The notes: a model not told the origin generated them from the letters alone. Positions 7,852 to 15,546 are shown, numbered from the stretch's first letter. The stretch is DNA of 37,068 bases from Pseudomonas rubra (GCF_028656935.1 NZ_JAMDGZ010000059.1:1-37068); one strand, 5' to 3'. Translations and numbers: made by a program.

Positions 7852-9543
7852 TCAACTGGCGATCGCCGCCTGCTCCAGCGGTTGCAGGCCGTAGTCGAAC
7901 TCGGCGAACAGCCGGGCAAAGCGCTTGAGTGATTCGGGGGCGTCCATGCGCTCCATCACCACCTCGATGAACACCAGGCTATCGGCGCTTTCGGCTTCGA
8001 CCAACGCAGCTTCCAGTTGATCCTCGGTGTGCACGGTGAAGTGCCGGGAACGATCGCGGGTGTCGAGCACCTGCGGCAACTGGGCATAGCGCCAGGGGTT
8101 GATGTCGTTGTAGCTGGAGTTCTCGCCGAGGATCAGGCGTTCGATGGTGTAGCCATCATTGTTGATCAGGAAGATCACCGGCTTGAGTTCATGGGCGAGG
8201 ATGGTCGACAACTCCTGCACGGTCATCTGCAACGAACCATCGCCAATGAACAGCATCTGCCGCCGTTCGGGTTGAGCCAGCAGGCTGCCGAGCAGGGCCG
8301 GCAGGGTGTAGCCGATCGAACCCCAGATCGGCTGGGTGATGTAAGTCACCCCGCTGGGCATGCGCAGGCCATTGAGCCCTGCCGAAGAGGTGCCGCTTTC
8401 GGCAATGATCAGCTCGCCACCCTTGATCAGGTGCGCCATGCGCTGCCAGAAGCGCAGCTGGCTCAGGGGTTGCTCGGGCAGTGCGCGAACGGCCTGCGGG
8501 GCACTGAACGGCGGGATCTGCCGGGGCGTGGCACACAGGGTCGGAGGTTGCTGGATCAGTTTTTCCAGGACCTGGCGCATGCTGACGGCGTTGTAGTGCA
8601 CTTTGGCAATGGAGGCGGCGTAAGGCTGCAGTTGGATCAGCGCACCGTCCTTGAATTTTTGCGAGAACAGCGCCGTGCTGGTGTCGGTAAAGCGCGCACC
8701 GATGCTGATGACGCAGTCGGATTGCTCGATGGCCTCGCGCACGCTTGGCGCTGAGCCTGCACCGGCGTAGGTGCCCAGGCACAGCGGATGCGACTCGGCC
8801 AGCATGGCCTTGGCCGGTGGCAGGTTGGCGAACGGCAGCTCCAGGCGCTCGATCAGCTCCAGTACCCGGCCTGTCAGGCCGAAGCGCTCGACGTCGATGT
8901 CCAGCAGCAGCACCGGATTGCGCGCAGCGGCCAGGCGCTGCTGCAGTTGTGTCACGACCTTGTGCAACTGGCCGGGTTCGCTGCGCGATTCGCTCAGTTG
9001 CAACGGCGTGTCAGGCACCTCGATGGTCAGGTAGGCCAGGTCCGAAGGCAGTTGCAGATAGACCGGGCGACGTTCGCGAAAGCAGGTCTGCAGTACCCGG
9101 TCGATCTCCTGGGCGGCGTTTTCCACGGTGATGCGTGCCTGGGCCACGGTGAACTGGCGCAGGGTGACCATGATGTTGTCGTAGTTGCCATCGCACAGGG
9201 TGTGGTGCATCAGGGCCCGATCGATGATCGCGTGCAGCGGCGGCATGCCGGAAATCATGATCACCGGCACACGTTCGGCGTAGGCACCGGCAATGCCGTT
9301 GAGGGCACTCAGATCGCCGACCCCGTAGGTGGTCAGAACCGCGCCAAAGCCCTGGGTGCGGGCATAGCCGTCGGCGGCATAAGCGGCGTTGAGTTCGTTG
9401 CAGTTACCGATGAAGCGCAAGGAGGGCAGGGCCTCGACTTGCTCGAGCAGCGTCAGGTTGTAGTCGCCGGGTACGCCGAACAGATGACGGATACCAAATT
9501 CCTGCAGGCGACGCAGGAGAAAATCGCCAATGGTCATATCCAT
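7852..9543 (-). CDS. ThDP-dependent 2-oxoacid decarboxylase (indolepyruvate/phenylpyruvate type)
   Basis: A 563-residue thiamine-diphosphate enzyme of the pyruvate/indolepyruvate decarboxylase family, which converts 2-oxoacids to aldehydes and CO2. The cofactor-activating Glu50 lies in NCNELNAAYAADGYAR, and the paired catalytic histidines are His113-His114 (LMHHTLCDGN). The ThDP/Mg motif GDGS (434-437) to NN (461-462) is followed by Glu468. All key residues are therefore intact. The ATG at 9543 follows GAGG at good distance. It is the last gene of a minus-strand operon, 44 bp after the phenylacetate-CoA ligase gene. That pairing suggests phenylpyruvate as substrate, giving phenylacetaldehyde and, after oxidation by an enzyme not seen here, phenylacetate. 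Indolepyruvate cannot be excluded. Confidence 0.92.
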   Translation of the reverse strand: MDMTIGDFLLRRLQEFGIRHLFGVPGDYNLTLLEQVEALPSLRFIGNCNELNAAYAADGYARTQGFGAVLTTYGVGDLSALNGIAGAYAERVPVIMISGMPPLHAIIDRALMHHTLCDGNYDNIMVTLRQFTVAQARITVENAAQEIDRVLQTCFRERRPVYLQLPSDLAYLTIEVPDTPLQLSESRSEPGQLHKVVTQLQQRLAAARNPVLLLDIDVERFGLTGRVLELIERLELPFANLPPAKAMLAESHPLCLGTYAGAGSAPSVREAIEQSDCVISIGARFTDTSTALFSQKFKDGALIQLQPYAASIAKVHYNAVSMRQVLEKLIQQPPTLCATPRQIPPFSAPQAVRALPEQPLSQLRFWQRMAHLIKGGELIIAESGTSSAGLNGLRMPSGVTYITQPIWGSIGYTLPALLGSLLAQPERRQMLFIGDGSLQMTVQELSTILAHELKPVIFLINNDGYTIERLILGENSSYNDINPWRYAQLPQVLDTRDRSRHFTVHTEDQLEAALVEAESADSLVFIEVVMERMDAPESLKRFARLFAEFDYGLQPLEQAAIAS

Positions 9544-9587
9544 GATGGGGCAACCTCGTTAATCCTTGAAGAGGGGGCGGCACGCCG

Positions 9588-10946
9588 TTAGCGAGTGCCG
9601 CGCAGATCGATGACTTTTCCGGCCTTGCCTTCGGAGCGCTTGAGGGTGTTGCATGGCTGCAGCACGATGCGCGTGCTGATGCCGACATGCACCTTGATCT
9701 GGTGGCTCAGTTGCTGGCAGGCGGCAAGCTGTTCATCGCTGCTCAAGCGGCTGTGCTCCGGACGCATCTCGACCTGGACGGTGAGGGAATCGAGGTTGCC
9801 TTCGCGGCTGACGTGCAGCTCATGCACGGGGCTGAAGATGAACAGCTTGAGCAATTGCTCTTCGATCTGGCTGGGGAACACGTTGACCCCGCGGATGATC
9901 AGCATGTCGTCGCTGCGGCCGGTGATCTTGTCCAGCCGGCGCATCGCCCGGCCACTGCCTGGCAGCAGGCGCGTGAGGTCACGGGTGCGGTAGCGCACCA
10001 TGGGCAATGCTTCCTTGCTCAGTGTGGTCAGCACCAGCTCGCCGAACTGGCCCTCGGGCAGTACTTCGCCGGTTTCGGGGTTGATGATTTCCGGGTAGAA
10101 GTGATCTTCCCAGAGCGTTGGCCCGTCCTTGGTGTCCAGGTGCTCCATGGCCACGCCCGGACCCATGACTTCCGACAGCCCGTAGATGTCCAGCGCCTGG
10201 ATACCCAGGCGCTGCTCCAGTTCGACGCGCATCTGCTGGCCCCAGGGCTCGGCACCGAAGATACCGACCCGCAGTGCCAGGTCGTGCGGGTTGATGCCCT
10301 GGCGCTCGATTTCTTCGGCGATGTTGAGCATGTAGGACGGGGTCACCATGATGATGTCCGGCTGGAAGTCCTTGAGCAATTGCACCTGGCGTGCGGTCTG
10401 CCCGCCGGACATCGGGATCACCGTGCAACCAAGCTTCTCGGCGCCGTAGTGGGCACCCAGGCCGCCGGTAAACAGGCCGTAGCCGTAGGCGATGTGGATA
10501 CGGTCACCTTGCTTGCCGCCGGCAGCACGGATCGAGCGGGCGACCAGCGACGACCAGACGTCGATGTCGTTACGGGTGTAGCCGACCACGGTCGGCTTGC
10601 CGGTAGTGCCACTGGATGCATGCAGGCGCGAGACCTGGTCCATGGGCACGGCAAACAGGCCAAAGGGGTAGTGGTCGCGCAGCTCGGCCTTGCTGGTCAG
10701 CGGAAAGCGCGCCAGGTCTTCAAGCTGATTGAGGTCATAGGGATGCACGTCGAGCGCGTGAAACTGCTCGCGGTACCAGGGCACGTTGTTGTAGGCATGG
10801 GTCAGGCTCTGGCGCAGGCGCTGCAACTGGTGGTGGCGCAGCTCATCGAGGCTGGCCTGTTCAAGACGGTCGTCGACGGGCTGGGCAAAGGCTGCAGGCA
10901 TCTGGGCGACGGGGGTTCTGTGCAGGGGTATTGACTTGATAGGCAT
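9588..10946 (-). CDS. paaK: Phenylacetate-CoA ligase
   Basis: A 452-residue adenylate-forming enzyme of the PaaK type, which activates phenylacetate with ATP and CoA. Motifs in order: phosphate loop SSGTTGKPT (111-119), YGLSEVMGPGVAME (255-268), EDHFYPEI (280-287), RTRDLT (320-325), RSDDMLIIRGVNVFPSQIEE (344-363) and the C-terminal catalytic Lys in SEGKAGK (Lys441). It has about 25 extra N-terminal residues relative to what I expect of PaaK. The ATG at 10946 was preferred to a TTG 18 bases upstream. No paa ring-oxidation genes are nearby, so this copy is probably dedicated to the local pathway, feeding phenylacetyl-CoA into it. A catabolic paaK may exist elsewhere in the genome. Confidence 0.93.
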   Translation of the reverse strand: MPIKSIPLHRTPVAQMPAAFAQPVDDRLEQASLDELRHHQLQRLRQSLTHAYNNVPWYREQFHALDVHPYDLNQLEDLARFPLTSKAELRDHYPFGLFAVPMDQVSRLHASSGTTGKPTVVGYTRNDIDVWSSLVARSIRAAGGKQGDRIHIAYGYGLFTGGLGAHYGAEKLGCTVIPMSGGQTARQVQLLKDFQPDIIMVTPSYMLNIAEEIERQGINPHDLALRVGIFGAEPWGQQMRVELEQRLGIQALDIYGLSEVMGPGVAMEHLDTKDGPTLWEDHFYPEIINPETGEVLPEGQFGELVLTTLSKEALPMVRYRTRDLTRLLPGSGRAMRRLDKITGRSDDMLIIRGVNVFPSQIEEQLLKLFIFSPVHELHVSREGNLDSLTVQVEMRPEHSRLSSDEQLAACQQLSHQIKVHVGISTRIVLQPCNTLKRSEGKAGKVIDLRGTR

Positions 10947-11002
10947 CCGAGCTGCTCTCTTCAAAGATGGGCGGAGTAAAGGCAGGCAGAATCCCGCCGC
11001 CG

Positions 11003-11042
11003 TGCCACACCGGGCCCTCAGGTTGGACCTGGCGTGGTGGCA
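11003..11042 (-). other. Stem-loop in the gap between flavoprotein and ligase genes
   Basis: TGCCAC (11003-11008) and GTGGCA (11037-11042) can pair, with an inner CAGGT/ACCTG pair, in the 139-bp gap inside the minus-strand operon. It may process or attenuate the transcript; there is no T-run typical of a full terminator. Confidence 0.3.
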
Positions 11043-11085
11043 GGGGTTGCGAAAAAAGGGCTTGCGGGCTGCTGGCTCGACCGCT

Positions 11086-12228
11086 TCAGGCGGCCTGTGT
11101 CAGGCGTAGCAGCTGATTGAAGATATTCTTCTGGTGCATCTCTTCAGTACCGCCGACGCTGGCGAACCCCAGCGCGTCCTTGACCAGATTGGCGACGTCG
11201 CCTTCGTGGTAACCCAGGCTGCCATACAGCTTGAGCAGACTGATGGCGCTGTTGATGAAGTCCTGGGCGGCGCCGAGCTTGGCGATCGAGCAGCTCATCA
11301 AGGCCTGGGGGTGGTCATTGAGCAATTGGTCCAGCGCTGCATAGACCATCCAGCGGTTGCGCTCCATGCCCATGACCAGGTCCACCAGGCGTTTTTGCAC
11401 GTACTGGTGATTGTCGATGGTGCTGTTGAAGCTTTGCCGTTGAGCGGCGTACTGCATGGCTTCGTCGAGGAACGGCGTTGGCAGGTTGGCCGCCACCAGG
11501 CCGTAGTACAGGCGCCCCAGAGAGATGATCTTGATCAACTGCTGCAGGCCGCGACCGGGTTGGCCAAGCACTTGCGAGGCCGGGATCGTCAGGTTGTCGA
11601 AGTACAGCGGGCCGGTCGGCAGGTGCTTGTTGCCCAGTTTGTCATCGGGCTCGCCACGGGTCAGGCCCGGGGTGTCCTTGTCGATCATGACCAGGGCGAT
11701 GTTGGCCTTGGCATCGGTGTCGAGCTTGGTCACGATCAGCATGAAGTCGGCCACTGGCGCGTGGGCGATGTTGAACTTGCTGCCGTTGAGGCGGTAGCCA
11801 TCGCCGACCGGGGTCAGCAGGCTGTGGATGCTGCGCACATCGGTGCCGGTGCCAGGTTCGGCGATCCCGGTGGCACTCAAGGCGCCGTTGAGGATTGCGG
11901 TCAGGTAGCGGTCTTTCTGTTCATCGCTGCCATACAGCATCAGCGCACGCACCATGCCGGCCTGGGCAATCACCGACAACAGCAGCTCCGGGGTGCGGAT
12001 CGACGAGGCCAGCCCTTCCAGCGCGGCGGTAAACCCCCACCAGTCTTCGCCCAGGCCACCGTGGCTGGCAGGAATCACTAATTGCCACAGCCCGGCGTCG
12101 CACAGGCGTTGCCAGCCGTAGTGGTCGAAACCGGGCGTTGCAGTCTTGCGGGCGGTGGCCAGCTCGGCACCGATTTCCCGATATTTCACCAGCAACGCGT
12201 GTTGCTGTGCAGTCCAGGAGAGTTTCAT
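11086..12228 (-). CDS. Acyl-CoA dehydrogenase-fold flavoprotein lacking the catalytic Glu (TdaE-like candidate)
   Basis: A 380-residue acyl-CoA dehydrogenase-family protein. The FAD/substrate segment GIAEPGTGTDV (121-131), the NGSKFNIAHAP stretch (148-158) and the central helix YAAQRQSF...Q (260-275) are recognisable. The usual C-terminal YEGTSEIQ motif reads SVGGTEEMH (357-365), so the catalytic Glu is Gly359. The alternative Glu of isovaleryl/long-chain enzymes aligns with Gly238 (SLGRL). The FAD-contacting RDA is KDA. A normal alpha,beta-dehydrogenation is thus unlikely. The tropodithietic-acid enzyme TdaE is an acyl-CoA dehydrogenase-fold oxygenase acting on a cycloheptatriene-carbonyl-CoA, and the neighbours (thioesterase, phenylacetate-CoA ligase) fit such a job. 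That function is inference. It lies 72 bp behind the thioesterase gene start-to-end in the same operon. Confidence 0.85.
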   Translation of the reverse strand: MKLSWTAQQHALLVKYREIGAELATARKTATPGFDHYGWQRLCDAGLWQLVIPASHGGLGEDWWGFTAALEGLASSIRTPELLLSVIAQAGMVRALMLYGSDEQKDRYLTAILNGALSATGIAEPGTGTDVRSIHSLLTPVGDGYRLNGSKFNIAHAPVADFMLIVTKLDTDAKANIALVMIDKDTPGLTRGEPDDKLGNKHLPTGPLYFDNLTIPASQVLGQPGRGLQQLIKIISLGRLYYGLVAANLPTPFLDEAMQYAAQRQSFNSTIDNHQYVQKRLVDLVMGMERNRWMVYAALDQLLNDHPQALMSCSIAKLGAAQDFINSAISLLKLYGSLGYHEGDVANLVKDALGFASVGGTEEMHQKNIFNQLLRLTQAA

Positions 12229-12251
12229 CGCTAGATTACCTTTGCAGTCTG

Positions 12252-12278
12252 TTCGCCGGCCGCATGGCGCCCGGCGAA
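12252..12278 (-). other. 8-bp hairpin between thioesterase and flavoprotein genes
   Basis: TTCGCCGG (12252-12259) and CCGGCGAA (12271-12278) are perfect arms around an 11-nt loop within the 72-bp intergenic gap. It could stabilise or process the operon mRNA. No T-run follows. Confidence 0.4.
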
Positions 12279-12300
12279 ACCATCATCCTTGAGCGGTTGC

Positions 12301-12714
12301 TCAGCCTTCCTGGAACGCCAGGACCTGGTCCTTGAATGCTTGTGGTACAGGCACGGTGGACTGTTTGTCGTAGTCGAACATGACGTGATAGGACTTGGCC
12401 TTGGCGACCACTTCGCGGCTGTCGTCCTGACGGCGCATGGTGTGTTCGATTTCAAAGCTCTTGGTGCCGAACTTGACGACTTCGCTGGTGACGACCAGGG
12501 TTTCGCCGTACATGGCTTGCTTGATGTAATCGCACTCGCTGCGAACCATAATGTGCGGAAGCTTTTCGCTTTTTGGCAGTTTCAGCAGATCGTGCATGTA
12601 GCAGAGGTAGGCGTGCTGCATGTAGTCATAATAAATCGGGCTGCTGACATGACCCATGGAGTCGGTGTCGCGGTATTTGATTTCAATGACGGTGTCGAAA
12701 CCCTTGTTGCTCAT
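12301..12714 (-). CDS. 4HBT/YbgC-type hot-dog acyl-CoA thioesterase
   Basis: A 137-residue single hot-dog domain protein that should hydrolyse a CoA thioester. The active-site segment YRDTDSMGHVSSPIYYDYMQ carries the family pattern D-x-x-G-H-V with the likely catalytic Asp18. The start at 12714 has AAAAGGA eight bases upstream; earlier ATG 12723 and TTG 12756 are less well placed. It is the first gene of the minus-strand operon with the flavoprotein, ligase and decarboxylase, and its promoter region contains the 47-bp dyad. In tropone-type pathways a thioesterase (TdaD in Phaeobacter, from memory) releases the ring carboxylate from CoA, and this gene is the natural candidate here. A general housekeeping YbgC role is unlikely given the context. 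Confidence 0.88.
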   Translation of the reverse strand: MSNKGFDTVIEIKYRDTDSMGHVSSPIYYDYMQHAYLCYMHDLLKLPKSEKLPHIMVRSECDYIKQAMYGETLVVTSEVVKFGTKSFEIEHTMRRQDDSREVVAKAKSYHVMFDYDKQSTVPVPQAFKDQVLAFQEG

Positions 12715-12761
12715 CGTGAACATCCTTTTATTGATTTGAGAGGAGGCCAGTTGCAATAAAG

Positions 12762-12808
12762 TTGAAACATTGTTTGCTGACGAAGTGCGTCATAAAACAA
12801 CGTTTCAA
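12762..12808. repeat. 47-bp near-perfect dyad, candidate operator
   Basis: Arms 12762-12782 and 12788-12808 are inverted copies matching at 18 of 21 positions, around a 5-nt centre (AAGTG). The outer arm reads TTGAAAC/GTTTCAA, the middle TTGTTT/AAACAA and the inner TGACG/CGTCA. It begins 48 bp upstream of the thioesterase start codon. Its size would suit two regulator dimers or a long RNA stem in the leader. No poly-T run is placed to make it a terminator. Confidence 0.75.
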
Positions 12809-12968
12809 TTTGTTTCTCATCCTAGGCAAGTTGCTTTGTTATGGCTACTCGCATTCAAATAGCTGAGCGCTGTGCTGCGCTATTTCGCTGTGAAGGCCAG
12901 GAAATACGCGGCGTTGCGGGGTTTGAAATGAACGTTATGGTTCGTTATGAGGGGCTGCGTCGATTTGC

Positions 12969-13015
12969 CGCGACGAAAATAATGAGGATTTGCAAGTTAC
13001 TCGCATTTCGTCGCG
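12969..13015. repeat. 10-bp inverted repeat in the divergent control region
   Basis: CGCGACGAAA (12969-12978) and TTTCGTCGCG (13006-13015) are perfect arms separated by 27 bp. It lies about 165-210 bp upstream of the SDR gene. The spacing suits a looped or two-site regulator target more than a hairpin. Confidence 0.45.
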
Positions 13016-13179
13016 CGCAACGAGTCGTGCGTTCCATTATTTAACGATTTTTTAAAATGCGAGTTAATACGCTGGTGACGTCGGATTTATCCTTGCGCAG
13101 GCGTAGCTTAGAAGGCGAGTAGTTGTTGTGCCTACATTCTTTTAGCATGTCATTGTCTGCTTAAGGGAGTGTTGATGAT

Positions 13180-13920
13180 ATGTCAGATCAAACCAGGGTC
13201 GCCGTGGTGACCGGCGCCGCCAGTGGCATCGGTGCGGCAACGGCGCGACAACTGGCTGGCGAGGGCTACCGGGTTGTCTGCCTGGACCTTGATGGCGCCG
13301 GATTGGCCAGGACGTTGGCGGCGATAGGGCCCCAGCATCTGAGTTTTACCCTGGACCTGTGCGACGAGCAGGCGCTGATTGGCGTGTTTGCCGAGGTCGA
13401 ACAGTCCCTGGGGCGTGTCGATGTGCTGGCCACCTGTGCCGGCGTTGTCGATACCGCGCCTTTCGATCAGTTGAGCGTTGCGCGCTTGCGCCAACTGCTG
13501 GATATCAACCTGATCGGCACCTTCGCCGTGGTGCAACAGGCGGTTCGTCTCATGCTCTGCGGGGGGCGCATCTGCACCGTGGCCAGCGTCGCCGGGATTC
13601 GCGGCGGCGGCTTGGCCGGGACCCTGGGCTACGCCACCAGCAAGGGCGCGGTCATCACCATGAGTAAAGGCCTGGCCCGTGAGCTTGGCCCGCGCGGCAT
13701 CAATGTCAATTGCGTCGCCCCGGCGGTGATCCGCACGCCGATGCTCGATGACACCACGCGTGCCAGCGGCAAGCTCGAGCAGTTGCACGGCATGACCGCG
13801 TTGCGCCGCGAGGGCAGTGCCGAGGAAGCGGCCGAGGTCATCTGTTGGCTGCTCTCAGGCAAGGCTTCATTCGTCAGTGGCACCACCATCGCCGTCGATG
13901 GCGGTCTGGCCATGCTCTAA
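13180..13920 (+). CDS. Short-chain dehydrogenase/reductase (biosynthetic pair with CitE-like lyase)
   Basis: A classical NAD(P)-dependent SDR of 246 residues with TGAASGIG (11-18), CAG in place of NNAG (86-88), Ser136, Tyr151 and Lys155 (YATSK), and the C-terminal IAVDGG. The Asp at the end of the second strand (CLDLD) favours NAD(H). The start has AAGGGAG ten bases upstream. It diverges from the thioesterase operon and is followed 39 bp later by the CitE-like gene, so the two are co-transcribed. It may act on a hydroxyacyl-CoA or ring alcohol before or after the lyase; the substrate is unknown. Confidence 0.9.
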   Translation: MSDQTRVAVVTGAASGIGAATARQLAGEGYRVVCLDLDGAGLARTLAAIGPQHLSFTLDLCDEQALIGVFAEVEQSLGRVDVLATCAGVVDTAPFDQLSVARLRQLLDINLIGTFAVVQQAVRLMLCGGRICTVASVAGIRGGGLAGTLGYATSKGAVITMSKGLARELGPRGINVNCVAPAVIRTPMLDDTTRASGKLEQLHGMTALRREGSAEEAAEVICWLLSGKASFVSGTTIAVDGGLAML

Positions 13921-13959
13921 CTGTTTCGCCTTTTTCTTACTTTCATACAGGACGTAATC

Positions 13960-14874
13960 ATGGCTGTTTCCAAGGACAATCCCCTGGCGCTTTGCCGTAC
14001 CTTCTTCTTTATTCCAGGCGCCGACGAGGCGGCGTTGCTCGATGCGCTCAATGGCGGCGGAGACGTACTGGTCCAGGAACTGGAAGATTTCACCCCGCCT
14101 TCGCGCCGCGCCGAAGCCCGGGCGATGTCGGTGCGTATCATGCAGCACTGGCGCGAATGCGGGCGGATCAGCTCGGTACGTATCAACCCGTTCGAAACCT
14201 GTGGTCATGAGGACCTCGAAGCGGTGATGGCGGCGCGTCCGCAAGTGGTGATGATGTCCAAGGTCGAAGCCTGCGAGCAGATGATCGAACTGGACAAGCA
14301 GATCACCCGCCTGGAGGCTCACTATGGCATTGAAGCCGGGTCCACCCTGATCGTGCCGAACATCGAAACCGCATTGGGTGTGGTGCGAGCCATCGAGATC
14401 GCCCATTCCAGCCCGCGCATCAAGGCGATGCTGGTGGCCACTGAAGACATGGTCGCTGACCTTGGGGCCGGTCGCAGCCGGGCCGGAACCGAGTTGTACT
14501 ATCCACGTTCGCGGTTTCTCCTGGAGTGCGCAGCGGCAGGAGTGCTGGCCATCGACTCGCCTTACACCTTTGCCGATGACGCCGGTGCCGAGGCAGACAT
14601 GCAGTTTGCCCGTTCCATTGGCTATCAGGCCAAAGGTGTGGTCAACCCGGCCCATGTTGCCGTTGCCAATCGCTACCTGACACCGACAGCGGCTGAAGCT
14701 GAGCTGGCGCGGCGGCAGATCGAGGCGTTCGAGCAGGCGGCCAGTACCGGCAGCGTGCGTGCCGAAGTCGATGGCCTCGTGGTGGAAGTGCCTAGTTACC
14801 TGCAATCACGACGCTTGGTGGAGCGCTATCAGCAGTTGCAGCAGGTGCAGGCTTCACGCGGCGGGCATGCTTGA
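13960..14874 (+). CDS. HpcH/HpaI aldolase / citrate-lyase beta-subunit family protein
   Basis: A 304-residue TIM-barrel lyase of the CitE/HpcH group, Mg-dependent enzymes that cleave or form C-C bonds next to a CoA thioester or oxoacid. Visible motifs: FFFIPGADEA (15-24), ELED (40-43, usually DLED), VRIN (73-76), SKVE (100-103), the metal-ligand pair Glu136 (IVPNIETALG) and Asp163 (TEDMVADLG), and KGVVNPAHVAVAN (225-237), where the usual IHP is VNP. No CitD/CitF partners are nearby, so it is not citrate lyase but a stand-alone CitE-like enzyme. It follows the SDR gene in one operon, and its last 21 bases overlap the end of the convergent TetR gene. Its role in the pathway is unexplained. Confidence 0.87.
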   Translation: MAVSKDNPLALCRTFFFIPGADEAALLDALNGGGDVLVQELEDFTPPSRRAEARAMSVRIMQHWRECGRISSVRINPFETCGHEDLEAVMAARPQVVMMSKVEACEQMIELDKQITRLEAHYGIEAGSTLIVPNIETALGVVRAIEIAHSSPRIKAMLVATEDMVADLGAGRSRAGTELYYPRSRFLLECAAAGVLAIDSPYTFADDAGAEADMQFARSIGYQAKGVVNPAHVAVANRYLTPTAAEAELARRQIEAFEQAASTGSVRAEVDGLVVEVPSYLQSRRLVERYQQLQQVQASRGGHA

Positions 14875-15546
14875 ACGTGCCAGCACGCTGTTGGCGCTGC
14901 CGCGCAGATAGGCGTGTTGGTTGAACCCGGCATCAGGGGTTGAGCACAACAGGCCAATCACCGAACAGGAGATGGCTTGCTCGATGTGCATCTGGCTGAT
15001 CTGCGGCGCATCGAGGATGTAGGCCTTGACCATCGAGGTGATCATCTGCGCCGTCAGCCAGGCGGCCGTTTGCAGGCTGGAGTGGGCCAGTTGGTGACTC
15101 CAGCGCTGCAGCAGGCACTCGATGGACGCAGAGATGCGTGCCTTGTACTGGTGTTCGCTGGATTCGTTGCTGAGGAAGGCGAAGTCCTTGTCGAGCAGGC
15201 GGTGCAACTGCGGTTCCTGCAGATGCAATTGCAGAAGGGCGCGGACCAGCAGTTTGATATGGGCTTGCAGGTCGGCCACTTCGTACTGGCCGGCGACATC
15301 GAGGATCACCCGATTCATCGACTGGGCATGGCGCTCATAGAGCGCCGCGATCAATGAGTCTTTGTTGGGAAAGTACTGGTACACCGAGCCGACGCTGACG
15401 CCGGCGCGTTGTGCCACCAGGTTAGTGTTGGTGCCCGCGTAGCCGTGCTTGACCACGATCTTGGCGGTGGTCTTGAGGATGGTCTCGACCATCATCCTCG
15501 AGCGTGCTTGTGTGGGTATCTTGCGAGGAAGTTGAGCTTGTTTCAC
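14854..15546 (-). CDS. TetR-family transcriptional regulator
   Basis: A 230-residue TetR-type regulator. The N-terminal helix-turn-helix is clear: TILKTTAKIVVKHGYAGTNTNLVAQRAG, then VSVGSVYQYFPNKDSLIAALYERH. The C-terminal ligand domain is not identifiable. The start is GTG at 15546 with GGAG eight bases upstream. It overlaps the end of the CitE-like gene by 21 bp on the opposite strand. It forms the right end of the 12-gene set; in the P. donghuensis 7-hydroxytropolone locus the last gene (Orf12) is, from memory, a TetR-type positive regulator. Its target may be the dyad upstream of itself or the one at 12762-12808, which is inference. Confidence 0.9.
   Translation of the reverse strand: MKQAQLPRKIPTQARSRMMVETILKTTAKIVVKHGYAGTNTNLVAQRAGVSVGSVYQYFPNKDSLIAALYERHAQSMNRVILDVAGQYEVADLQAHIKLLVRALLQLHLQEPQLHRLLDKDFAFLSNESSEHQYKARISASIECLLQRWSHQLAHSSLQTAAWLTAQMITSMVKAYILDAPQISQMHIEQAISCSVIGLLCSTPDAGFNQHAYLRGSANSVLARSSMPAA

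Larger units (their letters stand above)
12715..13179. promoter_or_regulatory. AT-rich divergent control region of the biosynthetic operons
   Basis: About 465 bp separate the divergent thioesterase and SDR operons, clearly richer in A/T than the flanking genes. It holds the 47-bp dyad (12762-12808), a 10-bp inverted repeat (12969-12978 with 13006-13015) and a strong ribosome site for the SDR gene (AAGGGAG before 13180). Promoter boxes cannot be placed with confidence. A possible 67-codon frame at 12841-13044 has no recognisable features or ribosome site and is not called. Both biosynthetic operons must be started from here, so this is the most likely target of the LysR and TetR regulators. 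Confidence 0.7.

Noticed and set aside
7852..12714. Standard phenylacetate catabolic (paa) operon
   Set aside because: Only the CoA ligase is shared. The epoxidase (paaABCDE), isomerase paaG and paaZ/paaJ are absent, and a decarboxylase and thioesterase take their place.
12841..13044. 67-codon open frame in the divergent control region
   Set aside because: No ribosome site, no recognisable protein features, and it overlaps the inverted repeat at 12969-13015. It looks like chance in a regulatory region.
13960..14874. Citrate lyase beta subunit of a real citrate lyase
   Set aside because: No citD, citF, citC or citG neighbours, so it is only a CitE-like stand-alone enzyme.
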